From UMGS755 sp045597205 (GTDB lineage Bacteria > Bacillota > Clostridia > UBA1381 > UBA9506): a stretch of DNA of 18,327 nt. Below the pieces are notes generated by a model that was given only the letters and a program-made list of their open reading frames with translations, had not been told where the DNA came from and did not search any database. Location of the stretch: the NCBI GenBank assembly GCA_045597205.1, contig JAZODT010000039.1:1-18327 (forward strand), given 5' to 3'. Within the stretch, counting starts at the first letter, position 1. Each line of letters begins with the position of its first letter. Below are positions 8,471 through 15,482 of the stretch, piece after piece. The translations under genes and the position numbers were made by a program.

Positions 8471-9639
8471 ATTATGAAACTTTGTTATCCAAAAAAGTAC
8501 AAGGGATTCCGCCTTCCGGCATCCGTAAATTTTTTGATATTGTCAGCGAAATGCAGGATGCCATTTCACTGGGCGTAGGCGAGCCGGATTTTGTAACCCC
8601 TTGGCACATCCGTAATGAAGCGATTTATTCTTTGGAAAAGGGTCGGACGTATTATACTTCTAATGCCGGCCTTTTAGAACTACGTAGGGAACTTTCTCTT
8701 TATATGGAAAGAAAAATTGATGTTTCTTATGATCCGGCACGTGAAGTGATTATCACGGTAGGCGGCAGTGAGGCTATTGATTTGTGTATTCGTGCGCTAA
8801 CAAACCCCGGTGATGAGGTACTGGTGCCAGAGCCGAGCTTTGTGTGCTATAAACCTTGTGCGGTTTTAGCCGGTGCCATAGCAGTGCCGCTGGTTACCAA
8901 AAACGAAAACAAATTTAAACTGACAAAAGAAGAGCTGTTAGCGGCGATCACACCAAAAACAAAGCTTTTGGTGTTGCCGTATCCCAACAATCCTACCGGT
9001 GGCATTATGACCAAAGAGGATTTAGAGGAAATTGCCGGTGTTTTGCGTGAAAAAGATATTTTTATTTTGTCTGATGAAATTTATGGGGAACTGACTTATG
9101 GCAGAGAACACATATCCATTGCGTCTCTTCCTGGCATGCGTGAACGGACCATTTTAGTCAACGGTTTTTCAAAAAGTTATGCCATGACAGGCTGGCGTTT
9201 AGGTTGGGCAGCGGCACCAAAAGAAATTATGGAACAAATGTTGAAAATTCATCAGTATGCCATTATGTGTGCACCCACAGCCAGTCAATACGCTGCCATT
9301 GAAGCGGTAAAAAATGGTGACGAAGATATTGCCCGGATGCGTGAACAGTATAATTACAGACGAAAAGTGATTGTGGATGGTTTTAACAAAATGGGTCTTT
9401 CTTGTTTTGAGCCTGAGGGTGCATTTTATGTATTTCCTTCCATCCAATCTACCGGTTTAACATCAAATGACTTTGCAGAAAAACTGTTAAAAAGCCAAAA
9501 AATTGCCGTTGTGCCGGGTACGGCCTTTGGCAATAGCGGTGAAGGGTTTATTCGTTGCTCTTATGCTTATAGTATTGCGAATATTAACGAAGCCTTAGAG
9601 CGAATTGACCGTTTTGTAAACGGGAAAGGGGCAAAATAA
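8467..9639 (+). CDS. alaT: Class I/II PLP aminotransferase, probable alanine transaminase (AlaT-like)
   Basis: A 390-residue fold-type I aminotransferase. It has the substrate/PLP motifs YPNNPTGG (172-179), SDEIYGEL near 200, the PLP lysine K236 in GFSKSYAMTGWRLGW, and the carboxylate-binding arginine R363 in GFIRCSYA. The N-terminal segment PSGIRKFFDIV and the LGVGEPDF motif fit the YugH/AlaT group. Translation starts at GTG 8467 overlapping the alaR stop, with GAGGTGAT at 8453-8460 as ribosome site. The likely reaction is pyruvate plus glutamate to alanine plus 2-oxoglutarate; other amino acid specificities (aspartate, N-acetyl-diaminopimelate) remain possible from sequence alone. Confidence 0.85.
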   Translation: MNYETLLSKKVQGIPPSGIRKFFDIVSEMQDAISLGVGEPDFVTPWHIRNEAIYSLEKGRTYYTSNAGLLELRRELSLYMERKIDVSYDPAREVIITVGGSEAIDLCIRALTNPGDEVLVPEPSFVCYKPCAVLAGAIAVPLVTKNENKFKLTKEELLAAITPKTKLLVLPYPNNPTGGIMTKEDLEEIAGVLREKDIFILSDEIYGELTYGREHISIASLPGMRERTILVNGFSKSYAMTGWRLGWAAAPKEIMEQMLKIHQYAIMCAPTASQYAAIEAVKNGDEDIARMREQYNYRRKVIVDGFNKMGLSCFEPEGAFYVFPSIQSTGLTSNDFAEKLLKSQKIAVVPGTAFGNSGEGFIRCSYAYSIANINEALERIDRFVNGKGAK

Positions 9640-9641
9640 AT

Positions 9642-10136
9642 ATGGCAATGAATATTGTGCTGGTGGAACCGGAAATTCCGCAGAACACCGGCAACATTGC
9701 CCGTTCTTGCAGAGCGACAGGCAGTGTTTTGCACATTGTTAAGCCCATGGGTTTTGAAATTGACGATAAAAAATTAAAACGGGCAGGGCTGGATTATTGG
9801 CACGAGCTAGACATCCGTTATTATGAAAATTTGGCGGATTTTTTTGAACAATGCAAAGGAACATTTTATTTTTGCTCTACCAAAGCTCAAAAACGACATT
9901 CAGATGTACAATATCATGATGGGGACTATCTGGTTTTTGGAAAAGAAACCAAAGGTCTGCCGGAGGATTTGCTGCATGAGCATTATGATTCTTGCGTGCG
10001 AATCCCTATGTTGCCGGATATTCGCTCTTTAAATTTATCCAATGCGGTGGCCATTGTGCTCTATGAAGCTCTTCGCCAGCTTGACTATGATGCGTTAGAA
10101 AGCATGGGACACTTAACACAGTATCCCGAAAATTAA
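9642..10136 (+). CDS. trmL: tRNA (cytidine/uridine-34-2'-O)-methyltransferase TrmL (SPOUT family)
   Basis: This methylates the ribose of the wobble base 34 in the two leucine tRNA isoacceptors known as TrmL targets, using S-adenosylmethionine. It is a 164-residue minimal SPOUT enzyme with a C-terminal trefoil knot. Motifs are N15-T-G-N-I-A-R21, FGKETKGLP (99-107) and the knot segment IPMLPDIRSLNLSNAVAI (121-138). AGGGG at 9627-9631 supports ATG 9642 over the in-frame ATG at 9648. It starts two bases after the aminotransferase stop, so it is likely co-transcribed. Confidence 0.93.
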   Translation: MAMNIVLVEPEIPQNTGNIARSCRATGSVLHIVKPMGFEIDDKKLKRAGLDYWHELDIRYYENLADFFEQCKGTFYFCSTKAQKRHSDVQYHDGDYLVFGKETKGLPEDLLHEHYDSCVRIPMLPDIRSLNLSNAVAIVLYEALRQLDYDALESMGHLTQYPEN

Positions 10137-10158
10137 AAGATAAAGGAGATAGCCCAAC

Positions 10159-10389
10159 ATGGCAGAGAAAAAAAGCACAAAAAGCTTTGAACAGACCATG
10201 CAAGAGTTAGAAGAAACAGTCCAGGCATTAGAAGCTGGTCAGATTGCGTTAGATGAAGCCTTGCTGCTTTTTGAAAAAGGAATTAAACTTTCCCGGGTTT
10301 GTCAGAAAATTCTGGATCAGGCAGAGCAGAAGGTGACTCGTTTGAGCCAGGAAGAAAACGGCGAAATAAAGGAATATACCTTTGAATAA
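10159..10389 (+). CDS. xseB: Exodeoxyribonuclease VII small subunit
   Basis: The 76-residue small subunit of ExoVII, which with XseA degrades single-stranded DNA to oligonucleotides. It has the family pattern SFEQTMQELEETVQALE, then GQIALDEALLLFEKGIKL and a C-terminal AEQKV, forming a helical hairpin that coats the XseA coiled coil. AAAGGAG at 10142-10148 lies ten bases before the ATG. The large-subunit gene xseA, normally just upstream, is not in the window; trmL takes that place. xseB-ispA adjacency is very common in bacteria. Confidence 0.93.
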   Translation: MAEKKSTKSFEQTMQELEETVQALEAGQIALDEALLLFEKGIKLSRVCQKILDQAEQKVTRLSQEENGEIKEYTFE

Positions 10390-10413
10390 ATTATAGCTCC
10401 ATAGGAGGTTAGA

Positions 10414-11292
10414 ATGGATTTTTTAACGGAATTTGAAGCGAAAATCAATATAACAAATCAGGCTTTGCAAAGTTATTTTGTAAAGAAAGAAAATCATCAA
10501 ATGTCAGTATATGAAGCAATGGAATATAGTTTGTTTGCCAGCGGCAAGCGGATTCGTCCCGTGCTTTGTATGGCCTGTGCAGAACTTTTTGGTGGCGGAG
10601 AAGAGGTTTTGCCTTTTGCTTGCGCCATGGAAATGATACATACTTATTCTTTGATTCATGATGATTTACCCTGCATGGATGATGATGATTTAAGAAGAGG
10701 CAAGCCCACCAATCACATTGTGTTTGGTGAGGCAATGGCGGTTTTGGCAGGAGATGCCCTTTTAAATGCTGCGTTTGAAACGGTGTTAAACCATTCTAAA
10801 GTGGCGCCGGCACTGACAGTGGAAGCGTTAAAGGTGATTGCTGAAGCTGCCGGCACAGAGGGTATGATTGGCGGTCAGGTGATTGATCTTGAATCAGAAG
10901 GAAAAGTTGTTGACTCTGTGACGCTCATGGCAATGCATGTGCATAAGACCGGTGCATTAATGATGGCATCTGCCAAAGCGGGAGCCATCATTGGCGGCGG
11001 CACAAAGGAAGATGTTTTAAACATGGAAAACTTTGCCCGTTATTTAGGGGTGGCTTTCCAGATTAAGGATGACATTTTAGATGTTGAAAGCAGTGCAGAA
11101 GTTTTGGGCAAAACGATAGGGAGCGATAGCGAAAACGAAAAAACCACCTTTGTCACGCTTTACGGGGTGGAACAATCCCAAAGAATGCTGGAGGATTATA
11201 CCCAAAAAGCCATTGAAATTCTAGAAGTCTATGGAGAACGGGCAGCATTTTTAAAAGAACTTTCTCTTTTTCTGCTCAGGCGGGACAGATAG
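10414..11292 (+). CDS. ispA: Farnesyl diphosphate synthase / polyprenyl synthetase IspA
   Basis: A 292-residue trans-prenyltransferase that condenses isopentenyl diphosphate with allylic diphosphates to make farnesyl diphosphate, the precursor of undecaprenyl phosphate and quinones. The first aspartate-rich motif is D83-D84-L-P-C-M-D89-D-D, within YSLIHDDLPCMDDDD, and the second is D219-D220-I-L-D223. The residues just before the first motif match the C15-making bacterial enzymes. FASGKRIRP (about 42-50) is the diphosphate-binding segment. TAGGAGG at 10402-10408 gives a strong ribosome site. It follows xseB by 24 bases and precedes the YuiD-like gene by 31. Confidence 0.95.
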   Translation: MDFLTEFEAKINITNQALQSYFVKKENHQMSVYEAMEYSLFASGKRIRPVLCMACAELFGGGEEVLPFACAMEMIHTYSLIHDDLPCMDDDDLRRGKPTNHIVFGEAMAVLAGDALLNAAFETVLNHSKVAPALTVEALKVIAEAAGTEGMIGGQVIDLESEGKVVDSVTLMAMHVHKTGALMMASAKAGAIIGGGTKEDVLNMENFARYLGVAFQIKDDILDVESSAEVLGKTIGSDSENEKTTFVTLYGVEQSQRMLEDYTQKAIEILEVYGERAAFLKELSLFLLRRDR

Positions 11293-11323
11293 AACAAAAT
11301 AGCCTCATGCAGGCGGAATAACG

Positions 11324-11788
11324 GTGATTGGTTTGCATTTTTTTGTAGATTTATTCTCTAATCGAGCATTATGGACGGCCTTGTTAGGTTGGGTGATTGC
11401 ACAAATCTTAAAAGTTTTGGTGGTGCTTATTAAAGATAGGCGCTTTGACATCCGGCGGATTGTGGGTTCCGGCGGTATGCCCAGTTCACATTCTTCTTTT
11501 GTGGTTTCTCTGGCTGTTGCCGTTGGACATGAATGTGGTTTTGCATCAACGACCTTTGCGATTTCTGCAGTGTTTGCCTTTGTGGTTATGTATGATGCTT
11601 CAGGGGTTCGTCGAGAGACCGGGCGACAGGCAGAAATTTTAAATGACATTATTGAAAATTTTGGACAGGACAGTCCGGAGATGATGGGCAAGCGTTTAAA
11701 AGAACTGATAGGGCATTCACCCTTAGAGGTTTTTGCCGGTGCTGCACTTGGACTTTTGATTGGCATTTTAATGTATGCAACGTTTTAA
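11324..11788 (+). CDS. Divergent PAP2 family membrane protein (YuiD-like)
   Basis: A 154-residue integral membrane protein with about four hydrophobic segments (roughly 8-31, 52-70, 76-92 and 133-152). Conserved family segments are GSGGMPSSHSS (about 49-58), YDASGVRRETGRQAEILN (about 90-106) and GHSPLEVFAGA (about 129-139). The SH, R and H residues resemble the phosphatase sites of PAP2 enzymes, so the family is suspected to be a lipid-phosphate phosphatase; this is not proved. It starts at GTG 11324 with AGGCGGA at 11311-11317. Its position directly after ispA suggests an isoprenoid-phosphate substrate, which is an inference. Confidence 0.82.
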   Translation: MIGLHFFVDLFSNRALWTALLGWVIAQILKVLVVLIKDRRFDIRRIVGSGGMPSSHSSFVVSLAVAVGHECGFASTTFAISAVFAFVVMYDASGVRRETGRQAEILNDIIENFGQDSPEMMGKRLKELIGHSPLEVFAGAALGLLIGILMYATF

Positions 11789-11885
11789 AAATTGATTTAA
11801 ACCATTGATTGTGCATGATTTTAAATAAAAAACAGTGGTTTTAAAATGAAAATAGCGTTTTGAAACTGTTTCACAACTTTTTTAA

Positions 11886-11916
11886 TTGTTTACTTTTAAA
11901 AGAAATATGATATAAT
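11886..11916 (+). promoter_or_regulatory. Promoter of OLE RNA
   Basis: An extended -10 element, TGATATAAT (11908-11916), lies 8 bases before the 5' end of the structured RNA. The -35 side is weak: GTTTAC (11888-11893) at a 17-base spacing, or TTGTTT (11886-11891) at 19. The start predicted from the -10 falls at about 11923-11925, exactly where the terminal helix begins. The stretch 11789-11885 is AT-rich and shows no gene. Confidence 0.65.
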
Positions 11917-11924
11917 TATTAATT

Positions 11925-12556
11925 AGAGTGGTGCAGTATTCTAGTCAGCTCTGCTCATTTCCAGGACGGGCCTAAAAATCCGTTGAAGGGCACATCGATG
12001 AAGTTTCTGGTGCTTGCTTTCGACGCCCAGTCGGGGGTTGGTGCTGGGAGTTAAGGCTTAGGGGCGGCCCGCAATGGCATGTGGACCCCGACCCCTCTGC
12101 CGTGGAGACCTGTTCTTGTGCCTTGTCATGCTCCTTTATGGGCATTTGCCTGTGAGGACGTGGAGAGGTACGATGCAGGATTAAACCTGCCAGGCGGTGT
12201 GGATTTGCCTGTTGGCAAAAAAGTGCTGTGGGCAGTGTAGCCTGCCTTGAGTGGTATTGGCGGATAGCAGATCAGGCGCAATGACTTCGGCCAAAGACAT
12301 GGCGTTATTGCTGCTTGAAACTTCTACTGCAAAAGAGGCTAAGAATGAGTTTGACTGTTTGGGAAAACCTCTAGACTGTTCATTTTGAGGTGGATAAAGG
12401 ATTGCAGTGCGGCTTAAGTGGTGATTCGGTTCTGCGGTGGGTAACCCCGCAGATTGAGCATGAAAGGGAAACTGCTGATTTGGCGACATTTCAGTTGCTC
12501 ATTGGGAAAGCCTACCGGACCTAAACCGCAAAATTAACTTTGTTCATTACCACTCT
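11925..12556 (+). ncRNA. ole: OLE RNA (ornate, large, extremophilic RNA)
   Basis: About 632 bases of GC-richer sequence without a credible reading frame, directly before an OapA-type gene. The ends pair perfectly: AGAGTGGT (11925-11932) with ACCACTCT (12549-12556). Internal helices I can see include GTCGGGG (12030-12036) with CCCCGAC (12086-12092), GCAGG (12175-12179) with CCTGC (12186-12190), TTTGCC-TGTT-GGCAAA (12204-12219) and TCTGCGG (12431-12437) with CCGCAGA (12447-12453). Length (about 600 bases in the family), placement beside isoprenoid genes and the oapA neighbour all match OLE RNA. OLE forms a membrane-bound ribonucleoprotein with OapA and, in Bacillus halodurans, helps tolerate cold, alcohol and metal-ion stress. 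Biochemical function in this organism is unknown. No covariance search was run; I rely on context, ends and size. Confidence 0.9.
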
Positions 12557-12589
12557 CTTTACATTTTTAAAGCTGAAAAGGTGGTTATC

Positions 12590-13234
12590 TTGACAGACGA
12601 TAGTAAACAAAAAAAGTTTATTAAAATAAGAAGTAATAATGTGGGAAACAGAAAGTTAAGTTACAAATGGGTGGTAACGATCATTATCTGGACTTTTTTC
12701 ATTTCGGCCTTTATGCAAATGATTCAGACAGGTTTAATGAACCGGGTTACACTGTTTGTTGCTTGTCTGTTACTGTTTTCTTTTATTTTAATCGGTATTG
12801 TGTTTGATATTATTGGCGTTTCGGTGACAGCAGCCAGCGAAGTGCCGTTTCATTCTTTGGCAGCTAGGCGGATTCGGGGTGCAAAAGAAGCTATTCGACT
12901 GATTCGTAATGCAGATAAGGTGGGCAACTTTTGTAACGATGTGATTGGTGATATCGCCGGCATTGTGTCCGGTAGTGCCACAACGGCTATTGTAGTGATG
13001 CTCAATGTACTTAGTGAGGGCAATCATGAATTTGTTTTATCTATTGTGCTGGCCGGTTTGGTTGCGGCGTTAACAGTTGGCGGCAAAGCCATTGGCAAAG
13101 GGATTGCCATTTTAAACTGTAATTCTATCATTTTTGCTGTGGGAAAAATGATAAGTTTTATTAAGCCGGCGGGCGATAAGCTAGTAAGAAAACAAAAAAA
13201 GGATAAAAATAGAGAAAAACGTGAAGGCTATTAA
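12590..13234 (+). CDS. oapA: OLE-associated membrane protein OapA
   Basis: A 214-residue integral membrane protein that binds OLE RNA and anchors it to the membrane. Hydrophobic segments lie at about 25-46, 52-80, 122-141 and 147-168, with a further one near 172-190, then a basic tail (KQKKDKNREKRE) that could touch RNA. Between the second and third segments is the highly conserved stretch, including R103-L-I-R106 and D117-V-I-G-D121, which matches the R-x-x-R and D-x-x-x-D motifs known in OapA. It begins 33 bases after the OLE RNA. I choose TTG 12590 because AAAAGGTGG (12576-12584) lies just upstream; the in-frame GTG at 12581 lies inside that ribosome site. Automatic annotation may call this a CorB/DUF21-like transporter because of local resemblance. 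Confidence 0.88.
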   Translation: MTDDSKQKKFIKIRSNNVGNRKLSYKWVVTIIIWTFFISAFMQMIQTGLMNRVTLFVACLLLFSFILIGIVFDIIGVSVTAASEVPFHSLAARRIRGAKEAIRLIRNADKVGNFCNDVIGDIAGIVSGSATTAIVVMLNVLSEGNHEFVLSIVLAGLVAALTVGGKAIGKGIAILNCNSIIFAVGKMISFIKPAGDKLVRKQKKDKNREKREGY

Positions 13235-13261
13235 TGTGAGAACAAATCTAAATCACTCTTT

Positions 13262-13292
13262 TTGAGGAATTTAGCTAAAACAAGAATATAAT
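13262..13292 (+). promoter_or_regulatory. Possible promoter for the DUF2156 gene
   Basis: TTGAGG (13262-13267) and TATAAT (13287-13292) are 19 bases apart, slightly long. The -35 overlaps an imperfect hairpin at 13248-13274 (CTAAAT...ATTTAG, with CTC/GAG next to a T5 loop) that lacks a T-run. The rest of 13235-13384 has no gene. Confidence 0.35.
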
Positions 13293-13384
13293 GGGATGTG
13301 TTTAAATTAGCCTATGAACGTTTACAGGCACAAAACTTCCTAAAAATATTTGCGACAGCCTATTTAAGAAATGGAGCATAATCA

Positions 13385-14284
13385 GTGGTGGAACGGAAGA
13401 AAATTGAATTATCTGACCAGGATATTTTTAGCCGGTATATTCAGAACGAAGACAATTCAACATATAATTTTACGAATATGTTCATCTGGTCTGGGGATGG
13501 TGTTATCACCTATGGCATAACAGATGACTGTTTAGCGTTGTTCTTTCAAGGCGAAAAGCAACCACTATCGGTTTCTTATCCGGTTGGTAAGGGCGATAAA
13601 CGATCGGCGGTTATCCATTTATCTGCCTATTTAAAGAAACAGGGCTTTCGGCCGGTTTTTCGGAACCTTTCGGGTTATATGGTAACAGAAATGCAAGAAA
13701 TGTTTCCCGGTTGCTTTGATTTTATAGAAGACAGAAATGTGGCAGATTATCTTTATAAAACAGAAAAAATGATTACACTATCCGGCAAAAAACTACACGC
13801 CAAGCGAAATCATTTTAACTATTTTAAAAACCATTATGCCTATGAATATAAAACCTTAACCCAAGAGGATATGCCAGCGTGCATGGCCTTGTTTGATGCC
13901 TGGGTGGCAGAGAAGGGGGAAGAAAAGGACATGAGTGCTTCCCGCAGAGCTACTGCTAAATTGCTTGCAAATTATAATGCTCTGCCAGTTCGTGGTGGTG
14001 GGATTTATATAAACGGAAAGCTTTCAGCCTTTTCCGTTGGGGAGCCGATTTCAAAAACAACGGCCTTGATTCATGTGGAGTTTGCCTTGGATTATCGTGG
14101 CTTGTTTAATGTGATTAACAGTGAATTTTGTGCGCATGAATGGACAAAATTTCAATATGTTAACCGTGAAGAGGATATGGGTCTGCCCGGACTTCGCCAA
14201 ACAAAGCTTGCCTATCGCCCTGCTTATCTTTTAGAAAAATTTAATGCGGTACAAATAAAAGAGCTTAATGAACAGCTTTTGTAA
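13385..14284 (+). CDS. DUF2156 domain protein (phosphatidylglycerol lysyltransferase C-terminal-like)
   Basis: A 299-residue soluble protein of the LPG-synthase C-terminal/DUF2156 family, which has a double GNAT-like fold. The recognisable core is the segment near residues 119-143 (DYLYKTEKMITLSGKKLHAKRNH) and the second-domain stretch at about 230-250 (VEFALDYRGLFNVIN). It lacks the large multispan membrane part of MprF-type lipid aminoacyltransferases, so lipid lysinylation cannot be assumed; the substrate is unknown. Two GTG codons in a row (13385, 13388) are possible starts; GGAG at 13373-13376 favours 13385. It lies 150 bases after oapA and probably has its own promoter. Confidence 0.82.
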   Translation: MVERKKIELSDQDIFSRYIQNEDNSTYNFTNMFIWSGDGVITYGITDDCLALFFQGEKQPLSVSYPVGKGDKRSAVIHLSAYLKKQGFRPVFRNLSGYMVTEMQEMFPGCFDFIEDRNVADYLYKTEKMITLSGKKLHAKRNHFNYFKNHYAYEYKTLTQEDMPACMALFDAWVAEKGEEKDMSASRRATAKLLANYNALPVRGGGIYINGKLSAFSVGEPISKTTALIHVEFALDYRGLFNVINSEFCAHEWTKFQYVNREEDMGLPGLRQTKLAYRPAYLLEKFNAVQIKELNEQLL

Positions 14285-14341
14285 CAGAATATCTCCTTGC
14301 AGAATAGAATGTGTTAAGACTATTTTGTAAGGGGCTTTTTT

Positions 14342-14539
14342 ATGGGAAAAGGATTTTTGTGTGATGTTTTAAAAAGTATAGACCAAATGGAAAATGAATT
14401 ACACGCACTTTGTCATTGCTTTTGCAAGCATAGGTCATGTTGCCGGCATGAGGATTGTACAGTGTGCTCTTCTTTAACATGTGCAAAGTCTTGCAATTGC
14501 GACGAAGGTGCCTGTCACCATAGGAAAAAGGAAAAATAA
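14342..14539 (+). CDS. Small cysteine- and histidine-rich protein, function unknown
   Basis: A 65-residue protein with 12 cysteines, eleven of them in the last 45 residues, mostly as CxC, CC and CxxC, plus several histidines (HALCHCFCKH, RHEDC, CHHRKK). There is no signal peptide or membrane segment. This composition suggests binding of zinc or another metal, metallothionein-like, or a cysteine-rich spore-coat protein; I do not recognise the family. AAGGGG (14329-14334) sits seven bases before the ATG, supporting translation. Its stop lies only six bases from the end of sigG on the other strand, and no terminator is visible between them. Confidence 0.65.
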   Translation: MGKGFLCDVLKSIDQMENELHALCHCFCKHRSCCRHEDCTVCSSLTCAKSCNCDEGACHHRKKEK

Positions 14540-14545
14540 ATACTG

Positions 14546-15316
14546 CTAAATATATTTTTTCATTCGATTGAGCGCACCTTTTTCCAAGCGGGAAACTTGT
14601 GCTTGTGAAATGCCGATTTCCTCTGCAACCTCCATTTGGGTTTTGCCGGAAAAAAAGCGTAGGTTAATAATGTGCTTTTCACGGTCTGAAAGGCGTTTCA
14701 TGGCCTCGCTTAAGGCAATACTTTCTAGCCAGTGCTCATCGGTGTTTTTGGTATCTTTAACCTGGTCCATAACAAAAATGGTGTCTGTACCGTCGTTATA
14801 AGCGGGCTCGTGCAGACTTACAGGGTCCTGTATGGATTCCAGCGCAAAGACAATATCCTCTTTGGATAAGCCCAGCAGGGTAGCTAGTTCATCAATGGTG
14901 GGCTCTTTGGCGTTTGTACTAATATATTTCTCCTTTGCCTTTAAAGTTTTATATGCAATGTCGCGCATGGAGCGACTCACCCGAATTTGATTGTTATCCC
15001 TGAGATAGCGTCTGATTTCCCCTATAATCATGGGCACGGCATAGGTGGAAAATTTCACATTGTGAGATGTGTCAAAATTATCAATGGCTTTAATTAAGCC
15101 AATGCAACCAATTTGGAACAAATCGTCCAGATTTTCTCCCCGGTTGTTAAATCGTTGGATAACGCTTAAAACTAATCGTAAATTACCGCCGATGAAGGTT
15201 TCTCTTGCTTCTTTGTCGCCTTTTTTTATCTTTTCAAATAAGTCCATTTTTTCTTCGTTAGAAAGAACAGGCAGTTTTGCTGTGTTTACGCCGCATATTT
15301 CTACTTTATTTGCCAT
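14546..15316 (-). CDS. sigG: RNA polymerase sporulation sigma factor SigG
   Basis: Directs late transcription in the forespore. The 256-residue protein has the N-terminal KVEICGVNTAKLPVL typical of sigma-G, region 2 (NLRLVLSVIQRFNNRGENLDDLFQIG, FDTSHNVKFSTYAVPMIIGEIRRYLRD), region 3 and region 4 with the helix-turn-helix MEVAEEIGISQAQVSRLEKGAL. ATG 15316 gives MANKVEICGV, aligning with known SigG starts, and GGTGAT lies just upstream; an in-frame GTG at 15325 is less likely. In most spore formers sigG follows spoIIGA-sigE, but here the upstream neighbour is an HPr-like gene behind a strong terminator, so sigG stands alone. This marks the organism as a likely endospore former. Confidence 0.95.
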   Translation of the reverse strand: MANKVEICGVNTAKLPVLSNEEKMDLFEKIKKGDKEARETFIGGNLRLVLSVIQRFNNRGENLDDLFQIGCIGLIKAIDNFDTSHNVKFSTYAVPMIIGEIRRYLRDNNQIRVSRSMRDIAYKTLKAKEKYISTNAKEPTIDELATLLGLSKEDIVFALESIQDPVSLHEPAYNDGTDTIFVMDQVKDTKNTDEHWLESIALSEAMKRLSDREKHIINLRFFSGKTQMEVAEEIGISQAQVSRLEKGALNRMKKYI

Positions 15317-15347
15317 ATTAATCACCAGCCTTTGTAAGTCTTAATAA

Positions 15348-15376
15348 CATAATTTCCAAAAAAAGTAAGTTTATAC
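15348..15376 (-). promoter_or_regulatory. Candidate sigma-F/sigma-G type promoter of sigG
   Basis: On the minus strand GTATA (15376-15372) is followed by 14 bases and then GGAAATTATG (15357-15348). This resembles the sigma-F pattern GYATA with GGNNANANTR with one mismatch, but the spacer is one or two bases shorter than usual. It lies 31 bases upstream of the sigG ATG. The position and known forespore control of sigG make it reasonable, not proven. Confidence 0.35.
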
Positions 15377-15424
15377 CTATAATTGGAATTTGATTGTTAA
15401 AATATCGACAGGCTGTGAAAATAA

Positions 15425-15470
15425 AAAAGAGGCTGTAGCAAAATGATTTCATTTTGCTACAGCCTCTTTT
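15425..15470 (-). terminator. 22-bp perfect hairpin terminator after the HPr-like gene
   Basis: Arms 15425-15446 and 15449-15470 are perfectly complementary (outer part AAAAGAGGCTGTAGC with GCTACAGCCTCTTTT) with a minimal loop. On the minus strand the stem is followed by a T-run, so it ends the HPr-like transcript and separates it from sigG. The outer A/T arms would let it also work in the plus direction. Confidence 0.85.
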
Positions 15471-15482
15471 GGTCAGTGTAGT

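Noticed and set aside
12181..12489. A 102-residue open frame on the minus strand inside the OLE region
   Set aside because: It lies wholly within the structured RNA, has no ribosome site and a composition (many P, S, N, H, Q) typical of antisense frames.
13248..13274. Imperfect hairpin after oapA as terminator
   Set aside because: Two mismatches in the stem and no T-run following; it overlaps a possible -35 element instead.
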